A stretch of 64,000 nt of DNA from Caryophanon latum. GTDB taxonomy: Bacteria; Bacillota; Bacilli; Bacillales_A; Planococcaceae. A program made the translations under genes and the position numbers. The stretch spans positions 24,870-88,869 of the forward strand of contig NZ_MATO01000002.1 of the NCBI RefSeq assembly GCF_001700325.1. Reading direction: 5' to 3'. Below the pieces are notes generated by a model. That model made no database searches. It was given only the letters and a program-made list of their open reading frames with translations, and was not told where the DNA came from. Positions 16,048 through 25,988 of this stretch are shown in pieces. Every line of letters begins with the position of its first letter. Position 1 is the first letter of the stretch.

Positions 16048-16971
16048 TTATTTTAATCCGTCTGTTAATACAGGCACGATTTGTTTTTTACGAGATACAA
16101 CGCCTGGTAATGCGATGCGTCCGTCTACGATTTCAGCACCGAATGCTTTCGCTGCTGCTTCTGCTTGTGCACCAACTGCTACAGCTGTTGAATCGTTGTT
16201 TAAAATGTCTGTTACAACGAAGAAGAATAAGTCTAAGTTATTGTCAGCTACGTCTTTCGTAAGTAACGCAACTAACTCTTCTTGGCGACCTAATACGTCC
16301 TCGATATCTACTGCATTTACTTGTGCAACTGTTGCTTTATACGCGCCAAACTCGAAGCCTTTTGCGTCTAAAGATAATAAGTCTTCAAGTGATTTGTCTG
16401 AAAGGTCAGCACCTGCTTTTAACATTGCTAAGCCGTATTCTGCAGCGTCAACACCAGCGATTTTCGCTAGCTCTTCGCCTGCTTGTACGTCTTGGTCTGT
16501 GCATGTAGGTGATTTGAATAATAATGTATCTGAAACGATAGCAGAAAGCATTAAGCCCGCGATGTTTGCTGGCACTTCTACGCCGTTTTCTTTATAAAGT
16601 TTATTTAAAATTGTCGCTGTACAACCAACTGGCTCTGCGCGGAAATATAGTGGGTCAGACGTTTGGAAGTTTGCGATACGATGGTGATCGATTACTTCTA
16701 AAACGCGTGCTTCTTCAATACCTTTTGCAGATTGTTGGAATTCGTTATGGTCTACTAAAATTACTTCAGCGCCTGCTTCTACACCTTCTACTAAACGTGG
16801 TGCTTCAAAGCCGAATTTTTCTAAAGCGAATGCTGTTTCGTTGTTCACTTCGCCTAAACGAACTGCTTCTACGTCAGCGCCTAATTGCTGCTTTAAGTGC
16901 GCGTATACTAATGCAGATGTAATCGTATCTGTATCTGGATTTTGGTGTCCGAAAACTAAAACTTTACTCAT
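16048..16971 (-). CDS. ppaC: Manganese-dependent inorganic pyrophosphatase
   Basis: A 307-residue family II pyrophosphatase (DHH/DHHA2). It hydrolyses cytoplasmic pyrophosphate. Metal and catalytic motifs: [40 protein letters not shown], then the DHHA2 part with [14 protein letters not shown] and the C-terminal [10 protein letters not shown] with the substrate-binding Arg-Lys-Lys. Length matches B. subtilis PpaC (309). Strong codon bias suggests high expression. Monocistronic. Confidence 0.96.
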   Translation of the reverse strand: MSKVLVFGHQNPDTDTITSALVYAHLKQQLGADVEAVRLGEVNNETAFALEKFGFEAPRLVEGVEAGAEVILVDHNEFQQSAKGIEEARVLEVIDHHRIANFQTSDPLYFRAEPVGCTATILNKLYKENGVEVPANIAGLMLSAIVSDTLLFKSPTCTDQDVQAGEELAKIAGVDAAEYGLAMLKAGADLSDKSLEDLLSLDAKGFEFGAYKATVAQVNAVDIEDVLGRQEELVALLTKDVADNNLDLFFFVVTDILNNDSTAVAVGAQAEAAAKAFGAEIVDGRIALPGVVSRKKQIVPVLTDGLK

Positions 16972-17428
16972 GACAAAAAATTCCTCCTAGTAAGTTAATA
17001 TACTTTCTATTCTATCATATTGTTGCATGCGCAAACACGACAACTTTCGTCAATATCGCATGTTTCATTCGCAAATAATGCTCTTTCCACCACTTTCTTC
17101 TTGATGCTTTTACTGAATGTATCACTCCACTATGCACAATTTCTCATTCGCGCATATTATTTACGTGCGATATGCGTTTTTTATACTTAAAGAAGTGAAT
17201 TATCATTGCTTTTTACTAAATTTTTATTTTTCTCATAATGATACATACGTATGAACGAAATTCATGATTTTTTCAAGAATATTGCGTACATACGACAAAA
17301 GCGTTATTACTTGTCAATATTTAGCCAAAAATTCGTCGAAAAATGTCGAAATCTATAGTTTCAATTATTTCGTTACATGCTATAAATATGATATTATAAA
17401 ACTCGTGTGTATTATTAGTGAGGAGAAG
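16972..17428. other. Divergent intergenic region, ppaC to DUF7662-GNAT gene
   Basis: This 457-bp AT-rich gap holds the ppaC and DUF7662-GNAT promoters, facing away from each other. I see no repeat element, RNA motif or credible small ORF. Confidence 0.4.
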
Positions 17429-18238
17429 ATGAATAAAATGTCAAAAAAGATGGAGAAAAAGTACATCCCGTTAGCTACTTTCTTCCAATCTGCAACGCAA
17501 AATGAAGTTACTTTAACTTTCGAGTCATTAGAAAATATTATGGGTCAGGCACTACCGAATGCGGCCTATTTAAATATGAGCTGGTGGAAAAAAACGAAGC
17601 CACCGTTAACACATTTCTTAGCTTGGACAAATGCAGATTATTATGTAGTAGATGTAAAATTAGGGAGTAGCATTACGTTTTCACGTTTAAATCCGTTTGA
17701 ACATAATGAAACAGACGACTATAAAAATACAAATGCATTCGTGATTCGCTCGATTGAAACAGAGGATGCAAGACCTTATATTAATCTTTTAGAAGAGATT
17801 TATAATGAAACCGATTACTTACCGTATGCATCAGAAACGCGCCAATTAACTGTTCAAGGTGTGCGCAAAATGATGGGCGAATGGCGCAAAGCGAAAAATA
17901 GCACAGTGCTGCTATGCATTTTCAACGGACAATTCGCTGGCTACTTAGCGCTAACAGGTGACAATGCAAGTCGCCGCCAGCACGTAGCACACATTGAAAT
18001 TGGTGTAAAAGAATCATTCCAAAAGCAAGGTGTGGCCACTTCACTGTTACAAACAGCAGAACAATGGGCACTTGACCGCAACATTACGCGCTTAGAACTA
18101 TCGGTATGTTCACAAGATAAAGCAAGCCAACAATTTTTCGCAAAACATGAATTTATTGTAGAAGGTACACGCCATCAATCAATGTTCGTAAACGATACGT
18201 TTGTGGACGAATTATTTATAAGCAAATTATTAAAATAA
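17429..18238 (+). CDS. DUF7662-GNAT fusion protein
   Basis: A 269-residue protein of two parts. Residues about 10-90 look like the DUF7662 fold (YIPLATFFQSATQNEVTLTF, LENIMGQALPNAAYLNMSWW, VDVKLGSSITFSRLNP). Residues about 105-268 form a GNAT acetyltransferase domain (FVIRSIETEDA, HIEIGVKESFQKQGVATSLL, ARG-like TRLELSVCSQDKASQQFFAKHEF). The acceptor is unknown. Start choice is uncertain: GAGGAG is three bases before ATG 17429 and twelve before ATG 17438. Domain calls are from pattern memory; the GNAT part is surer than the N-terminal part. Confidence 0.8.
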   Translation: MNKMSKKMEKKYIPLATFFQSATQNEVTLTFESLENIMGQALPNAAYLNMSWWKKTKPPLTHFLAWTNADYYVVDVKLGSSITFSRLNPFEHNETDDYKNTNAFVIRSIETEDARPYINLLEEIYNETDYLPYASETRQLTVQGVRKMMGEWRKAKNSTVLLCIFNGQFAGYLALTGDNASRRQHVAHIEIGVKESFQKQGVATSLLQTAEQWALDRNITRLELSVCSQDKASQQFFAKHEFIVEGTRHQSMFVNDTFVDELFISKLLK

Positions 18239-18239
18239 C

Positions 18240-18275
18240 AAAAAAGAGTAAAGCTGCGGCTTTACTCTTTTTTGT
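18240..18275. terminator. Bidirectional terminator
   Basis: AAAAAAGAGTAAAGC pairs with GCTTTACTCTTTTTT between two convergent genes (DUF7662-GNAT and RpiR). Confidence 0.9.
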
Positions 18276-18277
18276 TA

Positions 18278-19132
18278 TTAATGCAACGTGTTAACAAGAC
18301 GTAAAGCCGGACGCTCTTGGCTCACACCTTCACGTTGAAATTGTTCATATTTGCGTCTGTTTTGTGCGATTGTACATTCTAACAACGTATGTAAAAACGT
18401 AAATACGACAGGCGTCATATTGAAAATTGATTTTTGCTTCGTTCCCATTGCGAATAAATGTGTCGTTGATGAGCGAAGTGGTGTCATCGCTGTATCAGCA
18501 ACTGTAATGACTTTCACACCTTTACGTTCCGCTCCGTCGATAAACTTTACAAAATCAGCAGTTGGCTTTTCTAATGCAACAACGAGCATGACGCTATTTT
18601 GATCGAACTCCTGCGCCTCTTGCACGTACGTATGTGGGTCATCTAAATGCGTTACATTTGGATGCAGCTGCTGAAGCGTACCAACGAGCCAGCTTGCAAT
18701 CGGAGTCGTTGATACAGTCGACATAATGTAAATATGCTGCGCCTCATCGATCGCTTTTGCTGCCCCATTTAATTGCTCGTCATCAATCAATTGAATCGTA
18801 TCGATAATTGCTTTTGCGTCTTGATTCATTAAATTGCTCGCGTTTTTCTCGATGCTTTTTACTTTTGCATTCGAACCGTATGCGCGTGCTTTCGTTGGCT
18901 CAGACTGTAACAAATATTCTTTCATTAGCATTTGTAGCTCTGTATAGCCACCTAAATCAATCGCGTAGCAAAAACGAATGACTGTTGATTCACTTACACC
19001 AGCTTGTCTACCTACTTCTGCCGCAACGTGCTGGGCTACTGCGCGCGGGTTATCTAAAACGTATTGTGCCACTTTTCGTTGACCTTTTGAAAGTCGATGA
19101 AAACGTTTTCTCACTTCTTCATAAATCGTCAT
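18278..19132 (-). CDS. RpiR-family transcriptional regulator
   Basis: A 284-residue protein with an N-terminal RpiR helix-turn-helix (LSKGQRKVAQYVLDNPRAVA, GVSESTVIRFCYAIDLGGYT) and a C-terminal SIS sugar-phosphate domain (IYIMSTVSTTPIASWLVGTL, VMLVVALEKPTADFV, VITVADTAMTPL, HLFAMGTKQKS). Ligands of the family are usually sugar phosphates. Start ATG 19132 has GAAAGG upstream; an in-frame ATG at 19186 has no such site. It lies downstream of the MFS transporter on the same strand, which may be its target. Confidence 0.88.
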   Translation of the reverse strand: MTIYEEVRKRFHRLSKGQRKVAQYVLDNPRAVAQHVAAEVGRQAGVSESTVIRFCYAIDLGGYTELQMLMKEYLLQSEPTKARAYGSNAKVKSIEKNASNLMNQDAKAIIDTIQLIDDEQLNGAAKAIDEAQHIYIMSTVSTTPIASWLVGTLQQLHPNVTHLDDPHTYVQEAQEFDQNSVMLVVALEKPTADFVKFIDGAERKGVKVITVADTAMTPLRSSTTHLFAMGTKQKSIFNMTPVVFTFLHTLLECTIAQNRRKYEQFQREGVSQERPALRLVNTLH

Positions 19133-19435
19133 GCAAAACAACCTTTCTTCATCAAAATAATCATCTATAGAATGCCAAAAATCCAAAACAATGCGGTTTA
19201 AAGGAACAAGCTAGGATGATTAATGATTGTGAAAACGTAGCTTGCTTCTTTATTATTACGTGTACATGTACGTATTTTTAGTTACATTAACATTTTTAAA
19301 GTTTGAAAACAATGACTTTTCAGAAAAAACTTTATCCAACTAAATTAATGAGCTTTTTTCGTACATATTATTTAATATTCAAACAAATTCGAATAAAAAA
19401 ATAACAGGGAGGAAGTTATAAATCCTCCCTTATTA
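19133..19435. other. RpiR gene upstream region
   Basis: This gap of 303 bp should hold the RpiR promoter. The perfect palindrome GTACATGTAC (19262-19271) lies 130 bp upstream of the start codon and could be an operator. No repeat element is present. Confidence 0.35.
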
Positions 19436-20653
19436 TCAATCTAATTCGATCTGTTTCGTTTCTTTTCCGAAAAATAATACTGCTGCAGCTCCGATTAAAA
19501 TCGCTACACAGAATACGCCGAAAATGACGCTAATGTCATAGCCTTTCGTTAACATTGAACCTACTAAAAGCGGACCAAAAATACCACCGATTCGTCCGAT
19601 CGCCGCTGCTGTGCCTGCACCTGTTCCGCGGTTAACTGCTGGGTATTGCTCTGGCGTATATGCATAAAGCGCACCCCACGCACCTAAGTTAAAGAATGAT
19701 AATGCCATCCCTGCACCGACGAGCATAACAACTGTTTCCGCATTACCGAATATGTACGCACTCGCTGCTGTACCGATTAAATACGTAACGAGTACGAATT
19801 TGCGTCCGAACTTCTCAATGAACCATGCTGCTGTGAAATAACCTGGCAGCTGGGCAAGCGTCATAATAAGCACATATTTAAAACTCGTAATTAAATCGAA
19901 CCCTTTACCTGTCATGACACTTGGTAACCATAAAAACATACCGTAGTACGAAAATACGACCGCAAACCATAGCACCCATAGCACGAGCGTTTGCTTGCGA
20001 TACGGTTTAGCAAGTAAATCGCGCATGTTTTGGAAGACCGAGCGTTTTTTCGCTGTTGCTTTTGCTGCAAATTGCGGCGAATCCGGTAGCTTCATGCGAA
20101 TGTATAGCGCGTAAAATGCTGGAATTGCCGTTAACACTAATGCGACGCGCCAACCGTAATCTGGAATGACGAAGTATGAAATGAGTGCACCGAGCAACCA
20201 ACCTGCTGCCCAAAAGCTCTCAAGCAATACGACGACACGCCCGCGTTCTTTTGCAGGCACGCTTTCGGATACGAGCGTTGAAGCGACTGGCAGTTCTCCA
20301 CCAAGCCCCATGCCGACGAAGAAACGCAAAATTAAAAATGCGGCGAGCGTCGTCGTTAATGCGGATAAACCACTTGCGACCGAAAATAGCACGAGCGTCC
20401 ACATGAAAATTTGTTTGCGTCCGACTTTGTCTGCGAGAATGCCGAACAGCAGTGCACCGACTGCCATCCCGATTGAGTTCACACTTCCAATCCAGCCCAT
20501 CTCTTGCGACGATAAGTTCCAATCGACTGCAAGCGCGGCGATCACGAATGATAAAATGCCGACATCCATCGCATCAAACATCCAGCCAACACCAGCGACG
20601 CCAAGCAGCTTATTGCGCGAAAGTGGCGCGGTCGATTCTTTTGTAGTTGTCAT
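19436..20653 (-). CDS. MFS transporter, NiaP/aromatic-acid symporter type
   Basis: A 405-residue, 12-helix major facilitator. Motifs: GWMFDAMDVGILSFVIAALA in helix 1 (the D-x-x-D type seen in AAHS and NiaP), GILADKVGRKQIF after helix 2, GGELPVASTLVSESVPAKERG after helix 4, and YTPEQYPAVNRGTGAG in the second half. This pattern matches B. subtilis NiaP (YceI, niacin uptake) and the aromatic acid:proton symporters. The substrate is not settled. Start ATG 20653 follows AGGTGG; the longer frame to 20722 has no ribosome site. Confidence 0.82.
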   Translation of the reverse strand: MTTTKESTAPLSRNKLLGVAGVGWMFDAMDVGILSFVIAALAVDWNLSSQEMGWIGSVNSIGMAVGALLFGILADKVGRKQIFMWTLVLFSVASGLSALTTTLAAFLILRFFVGMGLGGELPVASTLVSESVPAKERGRVVVLLESFWAAGWLLGALISYFVIPDYGWRVALVLTAIPAFYALYIRMKLPDSPQFAAKATAKKRSVFQNMRDLLAKPYRKQTLVLWVLWFAVVFSYYGMFLWLPSVMTGKGFDLITSFKYVLIMTLAQLPGYFTAAWFIEKFGRKFVLVTYLIGTAASAYIFGNAETVVMLVGAGMALSFFNLGAWGALYAYTPEQYPAVNRGTGAGTAAAIGRIGGIFGPLLVGSMLTKGYDISVIFGVFCVAILIGAAAVLFFGKETKQIELD

Positions 20654-20921
20654 GTTGAGTTTCCACCTGTCTTTACACTTGAATTTACAATCTAATATAT
20701 ACTTTTTACATCGCGTTAACAACTAGCTGAGAGTGTTTTAAGAAGAATTTGTAACGTTTCCTATTTATAAAGCGTTTTCAAAGCAGAAATTTCACGTAAT
20801 ATGTTTCATTGTTTTGACAATTTTGTTTTTTCTATTGAATGCTTTCGTTTTTTGCGTTAGAATGTCTTTTATACAAAAACAACTGTTCTCGTCATACGAA
20901 CAAAAAGGAGTTAACACCGTT

Positions 20922-21974
20922 ATGTGGAAAGGCTTAATCGAAGAATATAAATCGTTTTTACCCGTTACAGAAAACACACCGGCACTTACATTAAATGAAG
21001 GTAACACGCCACTTGTTCATTTAGTAAACTTATCGAAAAAGCTTGGTATCGAGCTTTACGGTAAAATCGAAGGCGCTAACCCAACTGGATCATTCAAAGA
21101 CCGCGGCATGGTTTTCGCTGTCGCAAAAGCAATTGAAGACGGCGCAAAATGCGTAATTTGTGCATCTACAGGTAACACATCTGCTGCAGCTGCTGCATAC
21201 GCAACACGCGCAGGCATTAGCTCAATCGTTGTTATTCCTAAAGGTAAAGTAGCGCTTGGTAAATTAGCACAAGCGACAATGTACGGCGCACAAATTATCG
21301 AAATCGATGGCAACTTTGACGATGCATTAAACATCGTACGTCGAGTTTCTGAAACGACACCAGTAGCACTTGTAAACTCAGTAAACCCGTACCGCTTAGA
21401 AGGTCAAAAAACAGCGGCGTTTGAAATTGTTGATTCTTTAGGTGCAGCACCAGATTACTTATGTATTCCAGTTGGTAACGCTGGTAACATTTCAGCATAT
21501 TGGAAAGGCTTCAAAGAATACAATGAAGCAAAACAAACAGGCTTACCGAAAATGTTCGGCTTCGAGGCAGAAGGTGCAGCAGCGATCGTACAAGGCGCAC
21601 CAATCGCAAACCCAGAAACAATCGCAACAGCAATCCGTATCGGTAACCCTGCAAGCTGGTCATTAGCAGAAGCAGCTCGCGACGAATCAGGCGGTATTAT
21701 CGATTCTGTAACTGACGAAGAAATCATCGCAGCATACAAATTAATCGCTGGCACAGAAGGTATTTTCGTAGAGCCAGGTTCAGCAGCTTCTTTAGCTGGT
21801 GTTATTAAATCAGTAGAAAGCGGCAAAATTGCACAAGGCAGCAAAGTCGTAACAATCTTCACAGGTAACGGTTTAAAAGATCCAGATACAGCAATGGGCG
21901 TTTCTACAGTAGAAGTCGTATCTCTTAAAAACGACGAGGACGAAATTCGCACATACATTGAGGGTACACTATAA
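20922..21974 (+). CDS. thrC: Threonine synthase
   Basis: A 350-residue PLP enzyme converting O-phosphohomoserine to threonine. Seen: [20 protein letters not shown], the PLP lysine in [14 protein letters not shown], the phosphate loop [14 protein letters not shown], and [15 protein letters not shown] near the C-terminus. This is the short class II-like form found in Bacillus. Start ATG 20922 follows AAGGAG by 11 bases. The stop TAA overlaps the thrB start by one base (TAATG). Confidence 0.95.
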   Translation: MWKGLIEEYKSFLPVTENTPALTLNEGNTPLVHLVNLSKKLGIELYGKIEGANPTGSFKDRGMVFAVAKAIEDGAKCVICASTGNTSAAAAAYATRAGISSIVVIPKGKVALGKLAQATMYGAQIIEIDGNFDDALNIVRRVSETTPVALVNSVNPYRLEGQKTAAFEIVDSLGAAPDYLCIPVGNAGNISAYWKGFKEYNEAKQTGLPKMFGFEAEGAAAIVQGAPIANPETIATAIRIGNPASWSLAEAARDESGGIIDSVTDEEIIAAYKLIAGTEGIFVEPGSAASLAGVIKSVESGKIAQGSKVVTIFTGNGLKDPDTAMGVSTVEVVSLKNDEDEIRTYIEGTL

Positions 21975-22876
21975 TGTCATGGCGTATTGTTGTACCTGGT
22001 AGTACAGCAAACTTAGGGCCAGGCTTCGATTCTATCGGGCTTGGTCTTTCCCTGTACTTACAGTTAGATGTCACACCGCAAGACACGTGGGAAATCGTTC
22101 ACCTTTCTGAGCATTTGCCACAAAACATCGTCATTGAAGAGCATTTAATTTACTGTATCGCTAAGCAAGTAGCTGATCAATATAACAAACCATTACCGAG
22201 CTGTAAAATTGAAATGTCATCGGAGCTTCCGTTTGCACGCGGCTTAGGCAGCAGTGCCGCAGCAATCGTAGCTGGCATTGAAGTCGCAAACCTTTTATGC
22301 GACTTAAACTTAACGACGCAAGACCGCTTAAACATTTCATCACAAATTGAAGGGCACCCAGACAACGCAACAGCTTCTGTTTTAGGTGGCTTAACGATTT
22401 CGTCGATGACAAAAGACGGCATTGTTGATACGTTACACGTAAATAACGTCGACGCATCATTTGTCGTATTTATTCCGAACGTAGAATTAAAAACGTCTGA
22501 AGCACGCGGTGTATTACCAGAGCAGTTTGACCGCCCGTACGCAGTAGAAGCGAGTGCAAACGCAAACATGCTTGCCGCTTCACTTATGGCACGCGACTTC
22601 AAGCGTGTCGGTCATTACATGGAGCAAGACCGCTTCCACGAGCCGTACCGCGCAAAGCTTATTCCGAACTACGCGGACATTCGCACGGCAGCAAAAGAAG
22701 CCGGCGCATACGGTACAGCATTAAGCGGTGCTGGTCCGACGATGATTTCCATTATTCCAACATCGATTGAAGAGAGCTTTGTCGAAGCGATGAAACAACG
22801 CTTCCCAAGCTATGACATCGTGCTAACGAAAGCAGATGAGCAAGGCGTACAAGTAACATCAATCGCCGCTGTATAA
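21974..22876 (+). CDS. thrB: Homoserine kinase
   Basis: A 300-residue GHMP kinase that phosphorylates homoserine to feed threonine synthase. Seen: the N-terminal [20 protein letters not shown], the ATP loop [32 protein letters not shown] and the C-terminal [14 protein letters not shown]. It is translationally coupled to thrC. In Bacillus the usual first gene is hom; here hom is absent and the upstream gene is a divergent transporter. Confidence 0.96.
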   Translation: MSWRIVVPGSTANLGPGFDSIGLGLSLYLQLDVTPQDTWEIVHLSEHLPQNIVIEEHLIYCIAKQVADQYNKPLPSCKIEMSSELPFARGLGSSAAAIVAGIEVANLLCDLNLTTQDRLNISSQIEGHPDNATASVLGGLTISSMTKDGIVDTLHVNNVDASFVVFIPNVELKTSEARGVLPEQFDRPYAVEASANANMLAASLMARDFKRVGHYMEQDRFHEPYRAKLIPNYADIRTAAKEAGAYGTALSGAGPTMISIIPTSIEESFVEAMKQRFPSYDIVLTKADEQGVQVTSIAAV

Positions 22877-22881
22877 GCACT

Positions 22882-22918
22882 AACCCACCATCTCAAACTT
22901 GAGGCGGTGGGTTTTTTT
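22882..22918 (+). terminator. Terminator after thrCB
   Basis: AACCCACC...TCTCAA pairs with TTGAGG...GGTGGGTT, followed by seven T residues. Confidence 0.92.
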
Positions 22919-23144
22919 ATTCCATTACACAAAAGCTCATTCAAAACGTAATCCAACTGCACCATGAAAGACAGCGATTCATTTTCACATTTATTCAACA
23001 TACGTACGTCACCTTCCGACTTCCACAATTCAACCAAAATTCTCATTTTCGCTAAATTAATATAATTTTAAACTCGTTTATTCGTTTTTTATGTAGGGAA
23101 TAGTTATAATATGAAAGTAACTTCATCAGTAAAGGGGAGATTTT

Positions 23145-23801
23145 ATGAAAATCGCAATTATTGGTGCTACAGGCCGAGTAGGAAAAGATATTGTGCGCGA
23201 GGCATTAATGCGTGAACATGAGGTCGTAGCGATTGTACGAAACCGTTCGAAGCTACCATCCGATGTAGAAGCAAATATTACCGTTGTCGAGCGTCAAATT
23301 TTAGATTTAACACCACATGACTTTATCGGTGTCGATGTTGTCATTAATGCATTCGGTGCAGCGCAAGGCGAAGAGCATTTGTACGTAGAGTTTGGTAAAC
23401 ATTTCATCACCCTGCTAGAAGGCACAAATACGCATTTAATCACTGTTGCGGGAGCAGGTAATTTATTTGTCGATAGCGATAAAAAGCGTCGATTACTCGA
23501 AGAAGAGCGCTTTCCGAAAATTTATTTACAAACAGCACTCAACCAATTACAAAATTTACAGGACTTACGCAACTCAAACGTAAAATGGACGTTCATTAGC
23601 TCGTCCGAAATTTTAGATCCGTCTGGGCCACGTACAGGGCATTATATAAAAGGAAAAGACCACGTGCTATACAATTCACAGCTAAACAGCTACGTTAGCT
23701 ATGCCGATTTTGCAGTAGCCGTTGTCGACATTGCTGAAAAGAATGACCATATTCAAGAGCGCATTACGGTCGCATCAGAAAACATTACGAGCGCATCGTA
23801 G
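23145..23801 (+). CDS. NAD(P)-binding atypical SDR, YwnB-like
   Basis: A 218-residue Rossmann-fold protein: MKIAIIGATGRVGKDIVREA (GxxGxxG), VVERQILDLTPHDFIGVDVV and ITVAGAGNLFVDSDKKRRL, then WTFISSSEILDPSGPRTGHY. It belongs to the NAD(P)H-binding group of YwnB and related proteins, where few substrates are known. AAGGGGAG precedes the ATG. It is monocistronic. The family is clear; the reaction is not. Confidence 0.85.
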   Translation: MKIAIIGATGRVGKDIVREALMREHEVVAIVRNRSKLPSDVEANITVVERQILDLTPHDFIGVDVVINAFGAAQGEEHLYVEFGKHFITLLEGTNTHLITVAGAGNLFVDSDKKRRLLEEERFPKIYLQTALNQLQNLQDLRNSNVKWTFISSSEILDPSGPRTGHYIKGKDHVLYNSQLNSYVSYADFAVAVVDIAEKNDHIQERITVASENITSAS

Positions 23802-23842
23802 CATACAAAAATAGTCTATCCAATATCAATAAGAGAATATAT

Positions 23843-24034
23843 GTTGATGGTCGCGCTGTTGGCTCGCGTTCCTGGGGCTCGGCGGCGAACACGATGTTGG
23901 TCATGAAGGTGGTACCACATGGACGTGGCGCTCACCACCTTCCTCAAGCCTCCGCACCGCTCCTACGTCGCGGTTTACGGGGTCTTGAGGCACGAGCTTT
24001 TCCCCAAGGAGTCTCGCCATGCGCGTCCATCAAC
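23843..24034. mobile_element. Core-bearing inverted-repeat element with GTTGATGG ends
   Basis: GTTGATGGTCGCGC (23843-23856) and GCGCGTCCATCAAC (24021-24034) are complementary at 13 of 14 positions. The 192 bp between hold a long core: AAGGTGGT (23906-23913) pairs with ACCACCTT (23934-23941), inside which CCAC pairs with GTGG, and CCTCAAGCCTCC pairs with GGGGTCTTGAGG around a CCGC/GCGG apex. The GTTGAT start resembles family A, but the full 17-bp end is not there. Confidence 0.7.
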
Positions 24035-24049
24035 CGCCTCATGCTACAA

Positions 24050-24100
24050 ATAAAGGGGTTGTGTTAACGTCCATTCGACTTTTAACACAACCCCTTTTGC
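24050..24100 (-). terminator. Hairpin terminator after the PAP2 gene
   Basis: AAAGGGGTTGTGTTAA pairs with TTAACACAACCCCTTT directly past the PAP2 stop codon. The T-run is short on either strand. Confidence 0.7.
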
Positions 24101-24703
24101 TTATCTTTTCTTCTTTTTTTCAAGTTGTACTTTTATTACATACAAACAAACGTACAACCACGCTGCCGCAAGCATCCACCCCGCCAATACGTCGGTGAAA
24201 TAATGACGGCTTTCAACGACGCGTGACAAGCCGACGAGCATCGCTATCACAATGCCAATGACCCACATAGCAATGATGCGTTTCGTTGTCTTTTTGCCGT
24301 GCGTCAGTAAAAACAGCACCGTCGCAATCCATAATAAACTTGCCATCGTATGCCCAGACGGAAAACTGTAGCTAGTTAACTGATCCACAATATTCGGTCT
24401 AGGACGCTCGACAATGTGTTTAACTGCTTGGTTAATACCGTAACCGCCAAACACCATTAAAAACGCAAACAACGCCTCTGAACGCTTTTTACGCCATAGT
24501 AAATAGCCGACAATGACAACACCTAATGCGACGACAAATACCGTCTCTCCTAAATAATGAAATAGCCCGATGATGTGCTGCCCAACAAGCACGTTCGAAG
24601 CCGCTTCATCTAATCGCTGCATGACGCTCGTATTGTACGTAAGCAGCACGATACAAAAAAATAGGACATACATACACGCTGATGTGAGCAATCGTTTATT
24701 CAT
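24101..24703 (-). CDS. PAP2-family membrane phosphatase
   Basis: A 200-residue protein with about six membrane helices and all three phosphatase motifs: KHIVERPRPN (KxxxxxxRP), SFPSGHTMAS (PSGH) and SRVVESRHYFTDVLAG (SRxxxxxHxxxD). Such proteins dephosphorylate lipids, often undecaprenyl pyrophosphate or phosphatidylglycerol phosphate, at the outer face. The exact substrate cannot be read. Start ATG 24703 follows GAGGAGGGG. Confidence 0.9.
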   Translation of the reverse strand: MNKRLLTSACMYVLFFCIVLLTYNTSVMQRLDEAASNVLVGQHIIGLFHYLGETVFVVALGVVIVGYLLWRKKRSEALFAFLMVFGGYGINQAVKHIVERPRPNIVDQLTSYSFPSGHTMASLLWIATVLFLLTHGKKTTKRIIAMWVIGIVIAMLVGLSRVVESRHYFTDVLAGWMLAAAWLYVCLYVIKVQLEKKKKR

Positions 24704-24723
24704 GTAACCCCTCCTCAAAATAA

Positions 24724-24770
24724 ATAAAAAAGGCTGCGCTACAAGCCATTTTGACTTGTTGCACAGCCTT
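24724..24770 (-). terminator. Terminator after the siderophore-binding lipoprotein gene
   Basis: On the minus strand AAGGCTGTGCAACAAG pairs with CTTGTAGCGCAGCCTT and is followed by TTTTATTTA. Confidence 0.88.
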
Positions 24771-24781
24771 TGTCGACTGAA

Positions 24782-25825
24782 TTATTTTAATTCGTTTAAA
24801 ATTTCGTCTAATTTTGCTGTTTCAGTTGTTACACCGTTAGCAGAGAAGTACCAGTTTACACCATCAAGGTAAACGATTTTGCCTTCTTTATAAGCGCGCG
24901 TTTGTTTAATGATGTCGTTTTCGATGTCAGCTTTAATTGCTTCTACATCTGAAACTGTACGGTCAACTACTAATAATACTTCTGGGTCTACAGAAAGGAT
25001 TGACTCATAAGAGAAGTCCGAACCGTGAGAAGAAGCTTCGATATCTTCCGTTACTGGCGTGAAGCCGAAGTCATTGTAAGCGTATGCGAAACGAGATTCT
25101 GGGCCGTTATCGAAACCAGAAATTTTCTTGTCGTTGTACATCGCGATTAAAGCATTTTCATAGCCTTTTGCTTTTTCGTTTACAGCATCAACTTTTGCTT
25201 GTAAGCCCGCTTTTAACTCTTCAGCTTTTTCTTGCTTGCCAAAAATTTCAGCAGCTAAGTCTACTGTTTCGTAAACACCTTCGAAGTATTTTTCGTTGTC
25301 AGAACCGATGAACACTACGTTCGGTGTAATTTCTTTTAACTCTTCATAGAATGTGCTTTGACGACCAGAGATGAAAATAATGTCTGGCTCAGCAGCTGCT
25401 ACTGCTTCGAAGTTGATCTCTTTTAAAGAACCAACGTCTGCAATTGCATCAGATGGCGCGTACTTATCTTTTAAGTGCGCTGGAATGTTACCAGAACCAC
25501 CATTTGCTGCTACACCGACAATTCCTTCAACACCTAAAGCATCAAGTGTATCTAAGAAACCGTAGTCGAATGAAATAATACGTTTTGGTTCTTCTTCTAA
25601 AACAACATCTTCAAACACTAGTGATGCGCCGTCTTCTGTTTCACGACCAGGTGTTAAAGATTTTACTGTTAATGGGAACGCAGAATTTTCTTCAGTTGCT
25701 TCTGTTTCCGTTGCAGCTGTTTCTTCTGTTTCCTCTGCAGTTGTTGTTTCCTCTTCTTCAGCACCACACGCAGCAAGCATTAAAGTTAATGCAGCAGTTG
25801 CAGTTAAAAAACGCCATTTCTTCAT
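24782..25825 (-). CDS. yclQ: Siderophore-binding lipoprotein of an ABC importer, YclQ-like
   Basis: A 347-residue substrate-binding protein. A lipobox LTLMLAAC places the lipid-anchored Cys at residue 20, followed by a Glu/Thr-rich linker (about 21-47). The rest is a helical-backbone class III binding protein (KRIISFDYGFLDTLDALGVE, EAVAAAEPDIIFISGRQ, SILSVDPEVLLVVDRT). Similarity in order and style to B. subtilis YclQ suggests a catecholate or petrobactin-like Fe(III) ligand. It has its own Fur box, so it may be expressed above the permease genes. Confidence 0.88.
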   Translation of the reverse strand: MKKWRFLTATAALTLMLAACGAEEEETTTAEETEETAATETEATEENSAFPLTVKSLTPGRETEDGASLVFEDVVLEEEPKRIISFDYGFLDTLDALGVEGIVGVAANGGSGNIPAHLKDKYAPSDAIADVGSLKEINFEAVAAAEPDIIFISGRQSTFYEELKEITPNVVFIGSDNEKYFEGVYETVDLAAEIFGKQEKAEELKAGLQAKVDAVNEKAKGYENALIAMYNDKKISGFDNGPESRFAYAYNDFGFTPVTEDIEASSHGSDFSYESILSVDPEVLLVVDRTVSDVEAIKADIENDIIKQTRAYKEGKIVYLDGVNWYFSANGVTTETAKLDEILNELK

Positions 25826-25861
25826 TGTAATTTCTCCTCCTACATTGTCTCACTCATTCTA

Positions 25862-25882
25862 TGAGAGTGATTATCGTTTTCA
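25862..25882. promoter_or_regulatory. Fur box upstream of the yclQ-like gene
   Basis: TGAGAGTGATTATCGTTTTCA fits the Bacillus Fur consensus (GATAATGATTATCATTATC) at its centre TGATTATC, 37 bp before the start codon. Iron repression is expected. Confidence 0.75.
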
Positions 25883-25988
25883 ATTAACTACTCGTAATTC
25901 TATCGGAGCATTTACACTTTGTCAACATTGTTTTTTCAAAAAATTCACACAAAGTTGTCGAAATGCTCGATAGAACGTCTTTTATTAT

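Noticed and set aside
20654..20921. T-box or other leader RNA before thrC
   Set aside because: No AGGGTGGNACCGCG-type T-box sequence and no terminator-antiterminator pair upstream of thrC.
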